Positions 17,640 through 25,545 of a DNA stretch of 64,000 nt are shown piece by piece (within the stretch, counting starts at the first letter, position 1; each line of letters starts with the position of its first letter). The position numbers and the translations under genes were made by a program. The stretch is taken from NCBI RefSeq assembly GCF_946885955.1, contig NZ_CAMPHI010000009.1, positions 62,001 to 126,000 of the forward strand. The letters are read 5' to 3'. Origin of the DNA: an uncultured Pseudomonas sp. (GTDB taxonomy: Bacteria > Pseudomonadota > Gammaproteobacteria > Pseudomonadales > Pseudomonadaceae). The notes below the pieces were generated by a model. It was not told the origin of the DNA, ran no database searches, and worked only from the letters and a program-made list of their open reading frames with translations.

Positions 17640-18764
17640 GTGCACATCGGTGTTCCTCTCGAGACCCAAGCAGGTGAGACGCGCGTAGCCGCGACGCCTG
17701 AAACCGTCAAAAAGCTGATTGGCCAAGGCCATCAGATCACCATTCAAAGCGGTGCCGGCATTAGCGCGAGCATTCCGGACAGCGCCTATGAAGCGGCAGG
17801 CGCGAAGATCGGCAGCGAAGCCGAAGCCTTCGCCGCCGATCTGGTGCTGAAGGTCGTCGCCCCAAGCGATGCTGAATTGGGCCAGATGAAAACCGGCGCA
17901 GTACTGGTCGGCATGCTCAACCCGTTCAGCAACGAAACCATCGCGCGGATGAACGCCCGCGGCATTACCGCCTTCGCCCTGGAGGCCGCGCCGCGCACCT
18001 CCCGCGCGCAGAGCCTGGACGTGCTGTCGTCGCAAGCCAACATCGCCGGCTACAAGTCCGTGCTGCTGGCCGCGCACCACTACCCGCGCTTCATGCCGAT
18101 GCTGATGACCGCCGCCGGTACCGTGAAGGCCGCGCGCATCCTGATCCTCGGTGCTGGCGTCGCCGGCCTGCAGGCCATCGCCACGGCCAAGCGCCTGGGT
18201 GCGGTGATCGAGGCCTCGGACGTGCGTCCGGCGGTGAAGGAGCAGATCGAGTCGCTCGGCGCCAAGTTCGTCGACGTGCCGTTCGAGACCGACGAGGAAC
18301 GCGAATGCGCCGAAGGCGTGGGCGGCTATGCCCGGCCGATGCCGGCTTCGTGGATGGAGCGCCAGGCCAAGGCGGTGCACGAACGCGCCAAGCAGGCCGA
18401 TATCGTCATCACCACCGCGCTGATCCCGGGCCGCAAGGCGCCGACCCTGCTGCATGAAGCGACCGTCGCCGAGATGAAACCCGGCTCGGTGGTCATCGAC
18501 CTGGCCGCGGCGCAAGGCGGCAACTGCCCGCTGACCGTCGCCGAGCAAGTGATTGTCAGCAGCAACGGCGTGACCATCGTCGGCCACAGCAACCTGGCGG
18601 CCATGGTGCCGGCGGACGCTTCGGCGCTGTACGCGCGCAACCTGCTGGACTTCCTCAAGCTGGTCATCGACGGCGAAGGCAAGTTCCACCTCAACCTCGA
18701 AGACGACATCGTCAAAGCGTGCCTGATGTGCCGCGATGGCCAAGTCGTCCGTAGCAACGGCTAA
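17640..18764 (+). CDS. pntAA: NAD(P) transhydrogenase subunit alpha, NAD-binding part (PntAA)
   Basis: A 374-residue protein matching the alanine dehydrogenase/PNT fold of domain I of proton-translocating transhydrogenase. The N-terminus [20 protein letters not shown] and the NAD Rossmann motif [20 protein letters not shown] are diagnostic. The start is GTG with SD AGGAG about ten bases upstream. In Pseudomonas the alpha subunit is split: this soluble part precedes the short membrane part PntAB and the beta subunit PntB, as seen here in a tight operon. The complex uses the proton gradient to make NADPH from NADH. Confidence 0.95.
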   Translation: MHIGVPLETQAGETRVAATPETVKKLIGQGHQITIQSGAGISASIPDSAYEAAGAKIGSEAEAFAADLVLKVVAPSDAELGQMKTGAVLVGMLNPFSNETIARMNARGITAFALEAAPRTSRAQSLDVLSSQANIAGYKSVLLAAHHYPRFMPMLMTAAGTVKAARILILGAGVAGLQAIATAKRLGAVIEASDVRPAVKEQIESLGAKFVDVPFETDEERECAEGVGGYARPMPASWMERQAKAVHERAKQADIVITTALIPGRKAPTLLHEATVAEMKPGSVVIDLAAAQGGNCPLTVAEQVIVSSNGVTIVGHSNLAAMVPADASALYARNLLDFLKLVIDGEGKFHLNLEDDIVKACLMCRDGQVVRSNG

Positions 18765-18777
18765 GGGGAGAACAACC

Positions 18778-19095
18778 ATGGATATGATTTCCGACGGCAT
18801 CTACAACCTGATCATCTTCGTGCTGGCGATCTATGTCGGCTACCACGTGGTCTGGAACGTCACCCCGGCCCTGCACACCCCGCTGATGGCCGTGACCAAC
18901 GCGATTTCCGCGATCGTCATCGTCGGCGCCATGCTGGCCGCCGCGCTGACCGTCACCCCGCTGGGCAAGTTCATGGGCACCGCCGCCGTGGCACTGGCCG
19001 CGGTCAACGTGTTCGGTGGCTTCCTGGTGACCCGGCGCATGCTGGAAATGTTCAAGAAGAAAGCGCCGAAAGCCGCTGCAGTGGAGAAGCACTGA
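18778..19095 (+). CDS. pntAB: NAD(P) transhydrogenase subunit alpha, membrane part (PntAB)
   Basis: A 105-residue membrane protein with three hydrophobic segments ([55 protein letters not shown]) and a charged C-terminus, matching the C-terminal membrane part of the E. coli PntA chain. The ATG at 18778 follows SD GGGGAG. It sits 13 bases after pntAA and 2 bases before pntB. Confidence 0.94.
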   Translation: MDMISDGIYNLIIFVLAIYVGYHVVWNVTPALHTPLMAVTNAISAIVIVGAMLAAALTVTPLGKFMGTAAVALAAVNVFGGFLVTRRMLEMFKKKAPKAAAVEKH

Positions 19096-19097
19096 CC

Positions 19098-20534
19098 ATG
19101 AGTATGAATCTGATCACTGTTCTCTACCTCGTCGCCTCGATCTGCTTTATCCAGGCGCTCAAGGGCCTGTCGCACCCGACCACGTCGCGGCGCGGCAACC
19201 TGTTCGGCATGCTCGGCATGGGCCTGGCGATCGCCACCACCGTCGGCCTGATCTACAAGCTGGGCGCGGACCTCGCAACTCAAGGCATCGGCTACGTGAT
19301 CGTCGGCCTGCTGATCGGCGGCACCGCCGGTTCGATCATGGCCAAGCGCGTGGAAATGACCAAGATGCCCGAACTGGTCGCCTTCATGCACAGCATGATC
19401 GGCCTGGCCGCGGTCTTCATCGCCATCGCCGCGGTCGTCGAACCGCAATCGCTGGGCATAGTCGCGGCGCTGGGCGATGCGATTCCGGCCGGTAACCGCC
19501 TGGAACTGTTCCTCGGCGCGGCCATCGGTGCGATCACCTTCTCCGGTTCGGTAATCGCCTTCGGCAAGCTCTCGGGCAAGTACAAGTTCCGCCTGTTCCA
19601 GGGCGCACCGGTACAGTTCAAGGGCCAGCACCTGTTCAACCTGGCGGTTGGCCTGGCCATCGTCGGCCTGGGCCTGGTGTTCGTCTTCACCGGCAACCTG
19701 CAAGCCTTCGCCGTGATGCTGGCGCTGGCCTTCGTCATCGGCGTGCTGATCATCATCCCGATCGGCGGCGCGGACATGCCGGTGGTGGTGTCGATGCTCA
19801 ACAGCTACTCGGGTTGGGCGGCCGCCGGTATCGGTTTCTCGCTGAACAACTCGATGCTGATCATCGCCGGCTCCCTGGTCGGCTCGAGCGGTGCAATCCT
19901 CTCCTACATCATGTGCAAGGCGATGAACCGTTCGTTCTTCAACGTGATCCTCGGTGGTTTCGGTGGCGCGGCTGAAGAAGCGGGTCCAGCGGGCGCCAAA
20001 GAGGCTCGCCCGGTCAAGTCCGGTTCGAGCGACGACGCGGCCTTCCTGCTGACCAACGCCGACACCGTGATCATCGTTCCGGGCTACGGCCTGGCGGTAG
20101 CCCGCGCCCAGCACGCGCTGATGGAACTGGCGGAGAAGCTGACCCATCGCGGCGTGACCGTGAAGTACGCGATCCACCCCGTGGCCGGGCGTATGCCGGG
20201 CCATATGAACGTACTGCTGGCCGAGGCCGAGGTGCCTTACGAGCAGGTGTTCGAGATGGAGGACATCAACTCCGAGTTCGGCCAGGCCGACGTGGTGCTG
20301 GTGCTCGGCGCCAACGACGTGGTCAACCCGGCGGCGAAGAACGATCCGAAGTCACCGATCGCCGGCATGCCGATTCTCGAGGCCTACAAAGCCAAGACCG
20401 TGATCGTCAACAAGCGCTCGATGGCCAGCGGCTACGCCGGCCTGGACAACGAACTGTTCTACCTCGACAAGACCATGATGGTCTTCGGCGACGCCAAAAA
20501 GGTCATCGAAGATATGGTCAAAGCAGTCGAATAA
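19098..20534 (+). CDS. pntB: NAD(P) transhydrogenase subunit beta
   Basis: A 478-residue protein. The N-terminal two thirds hold about nine transmembrane helices of domain II. The C-terminal soluble domain III binds NADP(H) (IIVPGYGLAVARAQHAL, HPVAGRMPGHMNVLLAEA, VLGANDVVNPAA, VNKRSMASGYAGLDN). All hallmark motifs of PntB are present and the length is usual. It is the last gene of the operon and is followed by a strong intrinsic terminator at 20555. Confidence 0.96.
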   Translation: MSMNLITVLYLVASICFIQALKGLSHPTTSRRGNLFGMLGMGLAIATTVGLIYKLGADLATQGIGYVIVGLLIGGTAGSIMAKRVEMTKMPELVAFMHSMIGLAAVFIAIAAVVEPQSLGIVAALGDAIPAGNRLELFLGAAIGAITFSGSVIAFGKLSGKYKFRLFQGAPVQFKGQHLFNLAVGLAIVGLGLVFVFTGNLQAFAVMLALAFVIGVLIIIPIGGADMPVVVSMLNSYSGWAAAGIGFSLNNSMLIIAGSLVGSSGAILSYIMCKAMNRSFFNVILGGFGGAAEEAGPAGAKEARPVKSGSSDDAAFLLTNADTVIIVPGYGLAVARAQHALMELAEKLTHRGVTVKYAIHPVAGRMPGHMNVLLAEAEVPYEQVFEMEDINSEFGQADVVLVLGANDVVNPAAKNDPKSPIAGMPILEAYKAKTVIVNKRSMASGYAGLDNELFYLDKTMMVFGDAKKVIEDMVKAVE

Positions 20535-20554
20535 AGCAGACCGCCAGACAAGAA

Positions 20555-20581
20555 ACCCGGCCAGCGTGCCGGGTTTTTTTG
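20555..20581 (+). terminator. Rho-independent terminator of the pnt operon
   Basis: The stem AACCCGGC (20555-20562) pairs perfectly with GCCGGGTT (20569-20576) around a six-base loop, followed by a run of T residues, 20 bases after the pntB stop. Confidence 0.92.
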
Positions 20582-20582
20582 T

Positions 20583-20936
20583 GCCCTGCTAACTCGGCCG
20601 TCGCCAGTACAGTTCGCCCGAATCGGGCAAAAATATCGTCTAAAAACTGTAATACAGGTCAGGACTGCAAACAGTTCAATTCCAAACTGTACCTATAGAA
20701 AAACACTGCATAACACGTTCTTAAGCAGTGAAATATCTGGCAATCACAAACAACCCATATTATTTAACTTATTAGCCGTACAGTTAGGTTAAAAACAGAC
20801 AAAACAGTTACAAAGCAACCTATCTAATAGGCCAGCAATATTCTTCATCTGTGACTATTGATCCGCTGATCGCCCCTGGATAATTAACCCCAAGCAAAAC
20901 ACTCTCTAACCCCGCCATAAGCGGAAGGATGTCACC
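20583..20936 (+). promoter_or_regulatory. AT-rich upstream region of DUF1127 gene with ACAGTT/AACTGT cluster
   Basis: This gap is much less GC-rich than its surroundings. It carries five copies of a short motif or its complement: AAACTGT (20644 and 20684), AACAGTT (20670 and 20803) and TACAGTT (20779). Two of them form an inverted pair 14 bases apart. They look like operator half-sites for an unidentified regulator of the DUF1127 gene. The leader ends in a small hairpin, CCGC-cataa-GCGG, directly before the SD AAGGA. Confidence 0.45.
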
Positions 20937-21152
20937 ATGGAACGTACCCTCAGTTCCGAGCTGTATCTCGAATCCAATACTTTCAATTCCAGCGCCGCCC
21001 TGCCGTTGCGCATGGCCGCCACTCTGCTGCAATGGCAGCGTCGTTTGGTCAGCCGCCGTCAGCTGGCGCGCCTGGATGCCCGCCTGCTGGCAGACGCCGG
21101 CATCAGCGAAGCCCAGCGTCATGCAGAGCTGAGCAAGCCGTTCTGGCGTTAA
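20937..21152 (+). CDS. DUF1127 domain-containing small protein, copy 1
   Basis: A 71-residue basic protein ending in the DUF1127 (YjiS-like) pattern: WQRRLVSRRQLARLDARLLADAGISEAQRHAELSKPFWR. DUF1127 proteins are small arginine-rich proteins; some alpha-proteobacterial members act in RNA turnover and stress, but the role in Pseudomonas is unknown. The SD GGAAGGA and ATG at 20937 are clear. A second, intact copy is at 42779 and a broken one at 21561. Confidence 0.85.
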   Translation: MERTLSSELYLESNTFNSSAALPLRMAATLLQWQRRLVSRRQLARLDARLLADAGISEAQRHAELSKPFWR

Positions 21153-21161
21153 GTGTCAGCG

Positions 21162-21322
21162 CCAGCAAGCCGTTGAAAAACGTAGCCGAGGCAGGCAAAA
21201 CAAGGCAAAAACGGCCGAGAAAGCGGAGTTTACTGGTGTAAATGAGCATTTCGAGACGCCGAGTCCCGGGTCGTTTTTAACGCAGTATTGCCAACGCAGG
21301 TAGTTTTTCAGCGGCTTGTTAA
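21162..21322 (+). repeat. MITE-like element, copy 2
   Basis: The left end AGCAAGCCGTTGAAAAAC and right end GTTTTTCAGCGGCTTGTT are inverted repeats of each other. The interior blocks (AAGCGGAGTT, GTAAATGAGCATTT, TTTTTAACGCAGTATTGCC) match copy 3 at 35556. The flanks (CCAG and TTAA) are not identical, unlike copies 1 and 3. It lies between the DUF1127 stop and a terminator that probably belonged to that gene. Confidence 0.75.
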
Positions 21323-21335
21323 TGCGCTTGACCAG

Positions 21336-21375
21336 AAACCCGCCCACACCTCAGGTGTCGGCGGGTTTTTCTATT
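21336..21375 (+). terminator. Rho-independent terminator downstream of DUF1127 copy 1
   Basis: AAACCCGCC (21336-21344) pairs with GGCGGGTTT (21360-21368), with an inner ACACCT/AGGTGT stem and a following T-run. The MITE-like element now separates it from the DUF1127 gene it presumably serves. Confidence 0.88.
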
Positions 21376-21502
21376 ATTGGGCGGCGCATTGCCCCTGATA
21401 CCCACGAAACAAAAGCGTGGCTTGCAAGCAGAACAGTTTGCTGAAAAGCGAATCTGCACCCATACAAATCTATATTGCTGTGGCTACAACACAGCCTGTA
21501 GG

Positions 21503-21575
21503 CACGCGATCATGGCTCCCCATACCCCACACCCGCAAAAATGCGGGAAGGTTAGCCGCCATGGAACGCAGCCTC
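21503..21575 (+). repeat. Left copy of 73-bp direct repeat (DUF1127 leader)
   Basis: Identical base for base to 42721-42793. It covers the leader with the hairpin CCCGCA-aaa-TGCGGG, the SD and the first five codons of a DUF1127 gene. Sequence further upstream (from about 21415) is also related to that before 42721, but diverged. Confidence 0.92.
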
Positions 21576-21742
21576 AGCACCGGCCTACCCACCCTCACCC
21601 CAACTCATCGGCAGGGCCTATAGCCGCCTGCTGGCGTCCCTGCAGCTCTGGGGGGGCGGAATATCCGTAGCCGCCGACAGTTGGCCAAGCTCGACGCACG
21701 CCTGCTCAGCGATGCCGGCATCAGCGAAAGTGATCGCCTTGC
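21561..21742 (+). pseudogene. Broken DUF1127 gene
   Basis: It starts like the intact copy at 42779 (MERSLSTGL) but stops after 20 codons at the TAG in GGCCTATAG. Reading the other frames recovers YSRLLASLQLW and then RRQLAKLDARLLSDAGISESDRLAE, so at least two frameshifts have broken it. The C-terminal KPFWR is missing because the sequence jumps into a wbpZ-like fragment near 21735. Confidence 0.82.
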
Positions 21743-21785
21743 CGAACATAGCCCCTTCCAGCAAGGAAATGCCGAACGCCTCCGA
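21734..21785 (-). pseudogene. 52-bp fragment of wbpZ-like glycosyltransferase
   Basis: The stretch matches wbpZ positions 43306-43357 at about 49 of 52 bases, in the same orientation relative to the adjacent DUF1127 sequence. Antisense it encodes SEAFGISLLEGAMFGKA. The sequence between the DUF1127 end and this point of wbpZ, present at 42950-43305, is deleted here. The flanking bases to 21898 (antisense LNDLRLLHRFNHILNV) are not recognised. Confidence 0.75.
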
Positions 21786-21897
21786 CATTGAGGATATGAT
21801 TAAAGCGATGGAGTAACCGCAGGTCGTTGAGCAATAGCTGATCACTGCCCCATAAAACCTGGCTGCCGTGAGGTTCTTGTCTCTCTTGGGAAAGTAT

Positions 21898-23090
21898 TAG
21901 GGAAGGTCTGAAGTAGGCCGGTATTTTTGGCCGACGTCGGCCTTCGCCGATTTTGAAAACGGTGATTTTGATCAAAAACGATCAAATCATCCGCCACTTC
22001 TGGGCTTTTTAGCCGCTGCGAGCACGTCGCGCTGGCCATTTCCCACATTACAGGCGCACGTCTCCTGCATTCGTCAGCAAATGTCGGCGCGCCATCCACA
22101 GATTCGACAGGGCAAACAATGTCATCAGCTGTGCCGTGTTCTTCGCCAGGCCACGGAAGCGTGTCTTCACATAACCGAGCTGGCGCTTGATCACACGGAA
22201 CGGGTGCTCGACCTTGGCGCGTACCTGCGCTTTGATCTTCTCGATTTTGCGCTTGGTTTTGTACAGTGCGCTGCGCTTACTCAGCTTCTTGTATGTACTG
22301 CGGCGGGCAGCGATCTGCCAGATAACCTCACGACCTTCATGTTCTGGGCGCTTCTCTATGCCGGTGTAACCCGCGTCGGCACCAACCTGTTTTCCTCACC
22401 GTGCAGCAGTTTGTCGACCAGGGTAACGTCTGCAACATTGGCTGCCGTGCCGACCGCGCTGTGCACTAAACCCGATTCGTCATCGACGCCGATGTGCGCC
22501 TTCATGCCGGAGTAATACTGGTTGCTCTTCTTGGTCTGATGCATTTCCGCGTCACGCTTGCCGTCCTTGCTCTTGGTCGAACTCGGTGCATTGATCAGCA
22601 TGGCATCGACGATGGTGCCTTGGCGCAACGACAAACCTCGGTCACCCAGGTAGCCATTGATGACGGCCAGGATGCCGGTAGCCAGCTCGTGTTTCTCCAG
22701 CAACCGGCGGAAGTTGAGGATGGTGATTTCATCGGGAATGCGCTCCAGACTCAGCCCGGCAAACTGACGCAGAATGGTCGTCTCGTACAGCGCCTCTTCC
22801 AACGCCGGATCGCTGTAGCCGAACCAGTTCTGCATCAGGTGAACTCGCAGCATCGCCATCAGCGGATAGGCTGGGCGTCCGCCTTCACCCTTGGGGTAAT
22901 GCGGATCAAGACAATCAAACCCTTCCACGACACAACCTGATCCATCTTGATCAGGAATAACTCTTTGCGGGTCTGCTTGCGCTTGCCGGCGTACTCGGCG
23001 TCGGCGAAGGTCATCTGCTTCATGGCAAAACTCGGGGCGCGGGATCGGCGTATTTCACCAGATTCGAGAAGTGTTTTTCAGAGTGCCCTC
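21898..23090 (-). mobile_element. IS5-family insertion sequence remnant
   Basis: An element of about 1.19 kb, the usual IS5 size. Its outer ends are related: TAGGGAAGGTCTGAA at the left and, read from the right, GAGGGCACTCTGAAAAAC. It contains one IS5-type transposase gene on the minus strand that is broken by frameshifts. It sits at the left edge of the accessory polysaccharide block. Confidence 0.75.
22048..23023 (-). pseudogene. Frameshifted IS5-family transposase
   Basis: The start MKQMTFADAEYAGKRKQTRK, the middle HYPKGEGGRPAYPLMAMLRV and the C-terminal WMARRHLLTNAGDVRL are recognisable IS5-family segments, but they lie in different frames. One shift is near 22908 (between VSWKGLIVLI and PHYPKGEG) and another near 22390 (between LLHGEEN and GADAGYTG). 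DDE-region sequences survive (IVDAMLINAPSSTKS, KAHIGVDDESGLVHS). Two independent shifts argue for decay rather than programmed frameshifting, so it should be inactive. Confidence 0.85.
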
Positions 23091-23110
23091 AGCGATCCAA
23101 GTCCTTCTCG

Positions 23111-25504
23111 CTATTGAGCCAGTAGCGGGTCTTCCGGGTTGATGGCTTGAAGCGTTCTGAGGAGTAGGGCGGTTTTGTCCTTATCGCCGGTCTGTGCGGC
23201 ATAAACCAATAACGCCTGACGTATCGCTCTGTTGGCTGGGTCTCGCTCAAGCCCGATTTCGAGCAACCTTTCTGCCTTGGCCTTCTCCCCGCTTTCATGC
23301 AGCCCTATGGCATAGGCGTAGAGGTAATCGCTATTGTCAGGAGCCTGCTTATGGGCTTTAGCCAAGTGACCCAAGGCCTTGCCGCGTCGCCCCTGACGAA
23401 GACTGGCCATGGCCAGAGCATAGTGCAGGGGCGCGTCCTCGGCACGGTGTTCATTGAGCTTTTTTGCCGAAGCGTTGTTAGCCGCAGGCTCAAGGTGCAT
23501 ATTTTCAGCCGACGAACTCTGCTTTTCCGCATAGTGTTTCCTGGCTTCGGTTGTCTCTACCGGATTGTTTAGCGCTTGGTTAAGTCCGTCCTCAAGCAGC
23601 CTGATCCCTGCTCGGGCGTCACCTTGCGACTCAAGCCACTGGGCGAGCAGGATTCTGGCGGGCTGGTAGCGTCGGTCACGTTTCAAGGCTTCTCGTAGCG
23701 CGGGCTCCACATCCTTTGTCCTACCGTCCAGTTGGTAGAGCATGGCCAGATTCACATTTGCCTCGGGGCGCTCGCGGAGGCTGTGTTGTACCTGCTCATA
23801 CTCACGAATGGCCTGTTCGAAACCAGCAGGAGCCGCACGGCCCGTCTGGGCTAGCTGCGCTATTTGCCACGCTGTCGCGATACGCACCGCGCGTACGGGG
23901 TCCCGTAACAAGGGGCTGAGCGCCTGCATCAGCAGTCGTTCAGGGGCCAAGGCAGCCAGGCTGCTTACTGCCACCTCGCGCACTTGCGGCTCATTGTCCC
24001 CCAGCGCCTGAAGGATGGCGTGCAACGTGCGTTGTGAAGGGTAGCGATATAGCTCTGCAAGCAAGGTCGCCCTACGAATGGCGGGCAGGGCTTCGTGCTG
24101 TAATTGCTCCAGTACGGCCACCAATGCGCCTTCCCTCCCATGCCTGGCGGCGAATAAAGCCGAGGCATAGCCGTGATCCCTGGGCTGAGGGTTACTGAAC
24201 AGCTGTTTGAACCGCATTTGCAGGCGAGCCGATGGCATATCCGCATGGCAACCAAGGCAAGCGTCGCTGTACCCCAATGCCATGGCCTGAGCCGGATTCG
24301 GCACACTGAAACTATGATCGTGGCGCAGGTCCTTGACCATAAAGTGGCGAGCCGGCATATGGCAGCTGATGCATTGAGCAGCTGCAGTTTCCTGCCGATG
24401 CCGATGATGTTCCGGCGAGTCGTAGTTCTTGGGTATCAGGCCGGCGGAGTCGATGTCCGTGCGGACTGCCTGGCCCGATGAGTTGTGGCATTGCGTGCAC
24501 AGGGCATTGCCCGTGGCGCGTAACCCGGCGGAGTGAGGGTCGTGGCAGTCCGAGCAACGCACACCGGCGGCATACATACGGCTCTGTATGAAGGAGCCAT
24601 ACTCAAAGACTTCGTCTTTGACCTTGCCATCAATTTCATTGAGGACCGGGCTAAGGGGGCTGGGTAGGTAGTCATCCATCATACGATTGGCATGCTGGTA
24701 GCCATCGGTGAGTGCGGCCCTGCGGCTGTGGCAGCGACCGCAAACTTCGGTCTCTCTTCTTGCACTGTCGTCCACGCCTGCGGATGAAAAGCCATAGCCA
24801 GCCTCACCGGCTGGGCGCTTAACCCATTCCAGATGATCGGCGGCGGGGCCGTGGCAACTTTGGCAGCCCACCCCGAGAGCCTGCCAGGTACTGGCATATT
24901 GGTCGGTAATCGGATCGTAGTTGCGCTTGAAGCCCGTGGTATGGCACTCGATGCACATAAAATTTGCGTTCTGATTCGGTCCCGTCCAATGCAAGGCGTC
25001 GTCATGCTCGATCTGCTGGTTTGGATAGAGTTCGAACCATTGGTTTTTCTGGGTATCCCAAGCCACGTCGAACGCTTGTAGCCGCCCGCCGGGCAATGCC
25101 AGCAGGTACTGCTGCAGTGGCTCGACACCAAAGGTGTAGGCGACAGGGTAGTCAGCCGGTTTGCCATCGGCACCTGTGGTGCTTACCCAGAAGTCAGCGC
25201 CCTTGCGCAGAAAGTGGGTGCGCCCTCGCGATCCGGAGAAAGTCCGGGCATTGAAGTTGCCCAGCACTGACTGCTCGCTTGCCTCCTGCATTGCCAGGTG
25301 GTGGTGGGAGCCCCGCCAGTGCTGATATTGCGTTTGGTGACAGGTCTGGCAGCTGTCTTCGGCTACCCAGTGGTCGACGGTTGGTGGATATGTTGCAGAC
25401 TGCGAGGCTGTGGTGGTCCAAATTGCTGATCCAGCCGATAGCAGTAAAAACAACAAGCCATACGCTGCGATGCGATGGCTCAAACTGAGACGGCTACCGA
25501 GCAA
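23111..25504 (-). CDS. Octaheme c-type cytochrome with HEAT/TPR repeats
   Basis: A protein of about 797 residues. An N-terminal hydrophobic segment (AAYGLLFLLLSAGSAIW) acts as signal or anchor. Eight CxxCH heme sites follow between residues about 52 and 420: CQTCH, CIECH, CQSCH, CGRCH, CSDCH, CTQCH, CISCH, CLGCH. The C-terminal half is alpha-helical repeats, first HEAT-like (ALGDNEPQVREVAVSSLAAL) and then TPR-like (YALAMASLRQGRRGKALGHL). It should be a periplasmic or membrane-bound electron-transfer or redox enzyme; the substrate is unknown. The start is weak (TTG at 25504). It is 41 bases downstream of a sulfatase gene on the same strand, so the two probably form an operon. Confidence 0.82.
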   Translation of the reverse strand: MLGSRLSLSHRIAAYGLLFLLLSAGSAIWTTTASQSATYPPTVDHWVAEDSCQTCHQTQYQHWRGSHHHLAMQEASEQSVLGNFNARTFSGSRGRTHFLRKGADFWVSTTGADGKPADYPVAYTFGVEPLQQYLLALPGGRLQAFDVAWDTQKNQWFELYPNQQIEHDDALHWTGPNQNANFMCIECHTTGFKRNYDPITDQYASTWQALGVGCQSCHGPAADHLEWVKRPAGEAGYGFSSAGVDDSARRETEVCGRCHSRRAALTDGYQHANRMMDDYLPSPLSPVLNEIDGKVKDEVFEYGSFIQSRMYAAGVRCSDCHDPHSAGLRATGNALCTQCHNSSGQAVRTDIDSAGLIPKNYDSPEHHRHRQETAAAQCISCHMPARHFMVKDLRHDHSFSVPNPAQAMALGYSDACLGCHADMPSARLQMRFKQLFSNPQPRDHGYASALFAARHGREGALVAVLEQLQHEALPAIRRATLLAELYRYPSQRTLHAILQALGDNEPQVREVAVSSLAALAPERLLMQALSPLLRDPVRAVRIATAWQIAQLAQTGRAAPAGFEQAIREYEQVQHSLRERPEANVNLAMLYQLDGRTKDVEPALREALKRDRRYQPARILLAQWLESQGDARAGIRLLEDGLNQALNNPVETTEARKHYAEKQSSSAENMHLEPAANNASAKKLNEHRAEDAPLHYALAMASLRQGRRGKALGHLAKAHKQAPDNSDYLYAYAIGLHESGEKAKAERLLEIGLERDPANRAIRQALLVYAAQTGDKDKTALLLRTLQAINPEDPLLAQ

Positions 25505-25545
25505 GGCGGCGCGACTCGTGCAATAGCTCGGTGGCGATATGCTTA

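Noticed and set aside
21786..21898. Continuation of the wbpZ-like fragment
   Set aside because: Beyond 21785 the sequence no longer matches wbpZ, and the antisense peptide LNDLRLLHRFNHILNV was not recognised.
22380..22395. Programmed frameshift in the IS5 transposase
   Set aside because: A second frameshift near 22908 and the lack of a convincing slippery heptamer point to decay.
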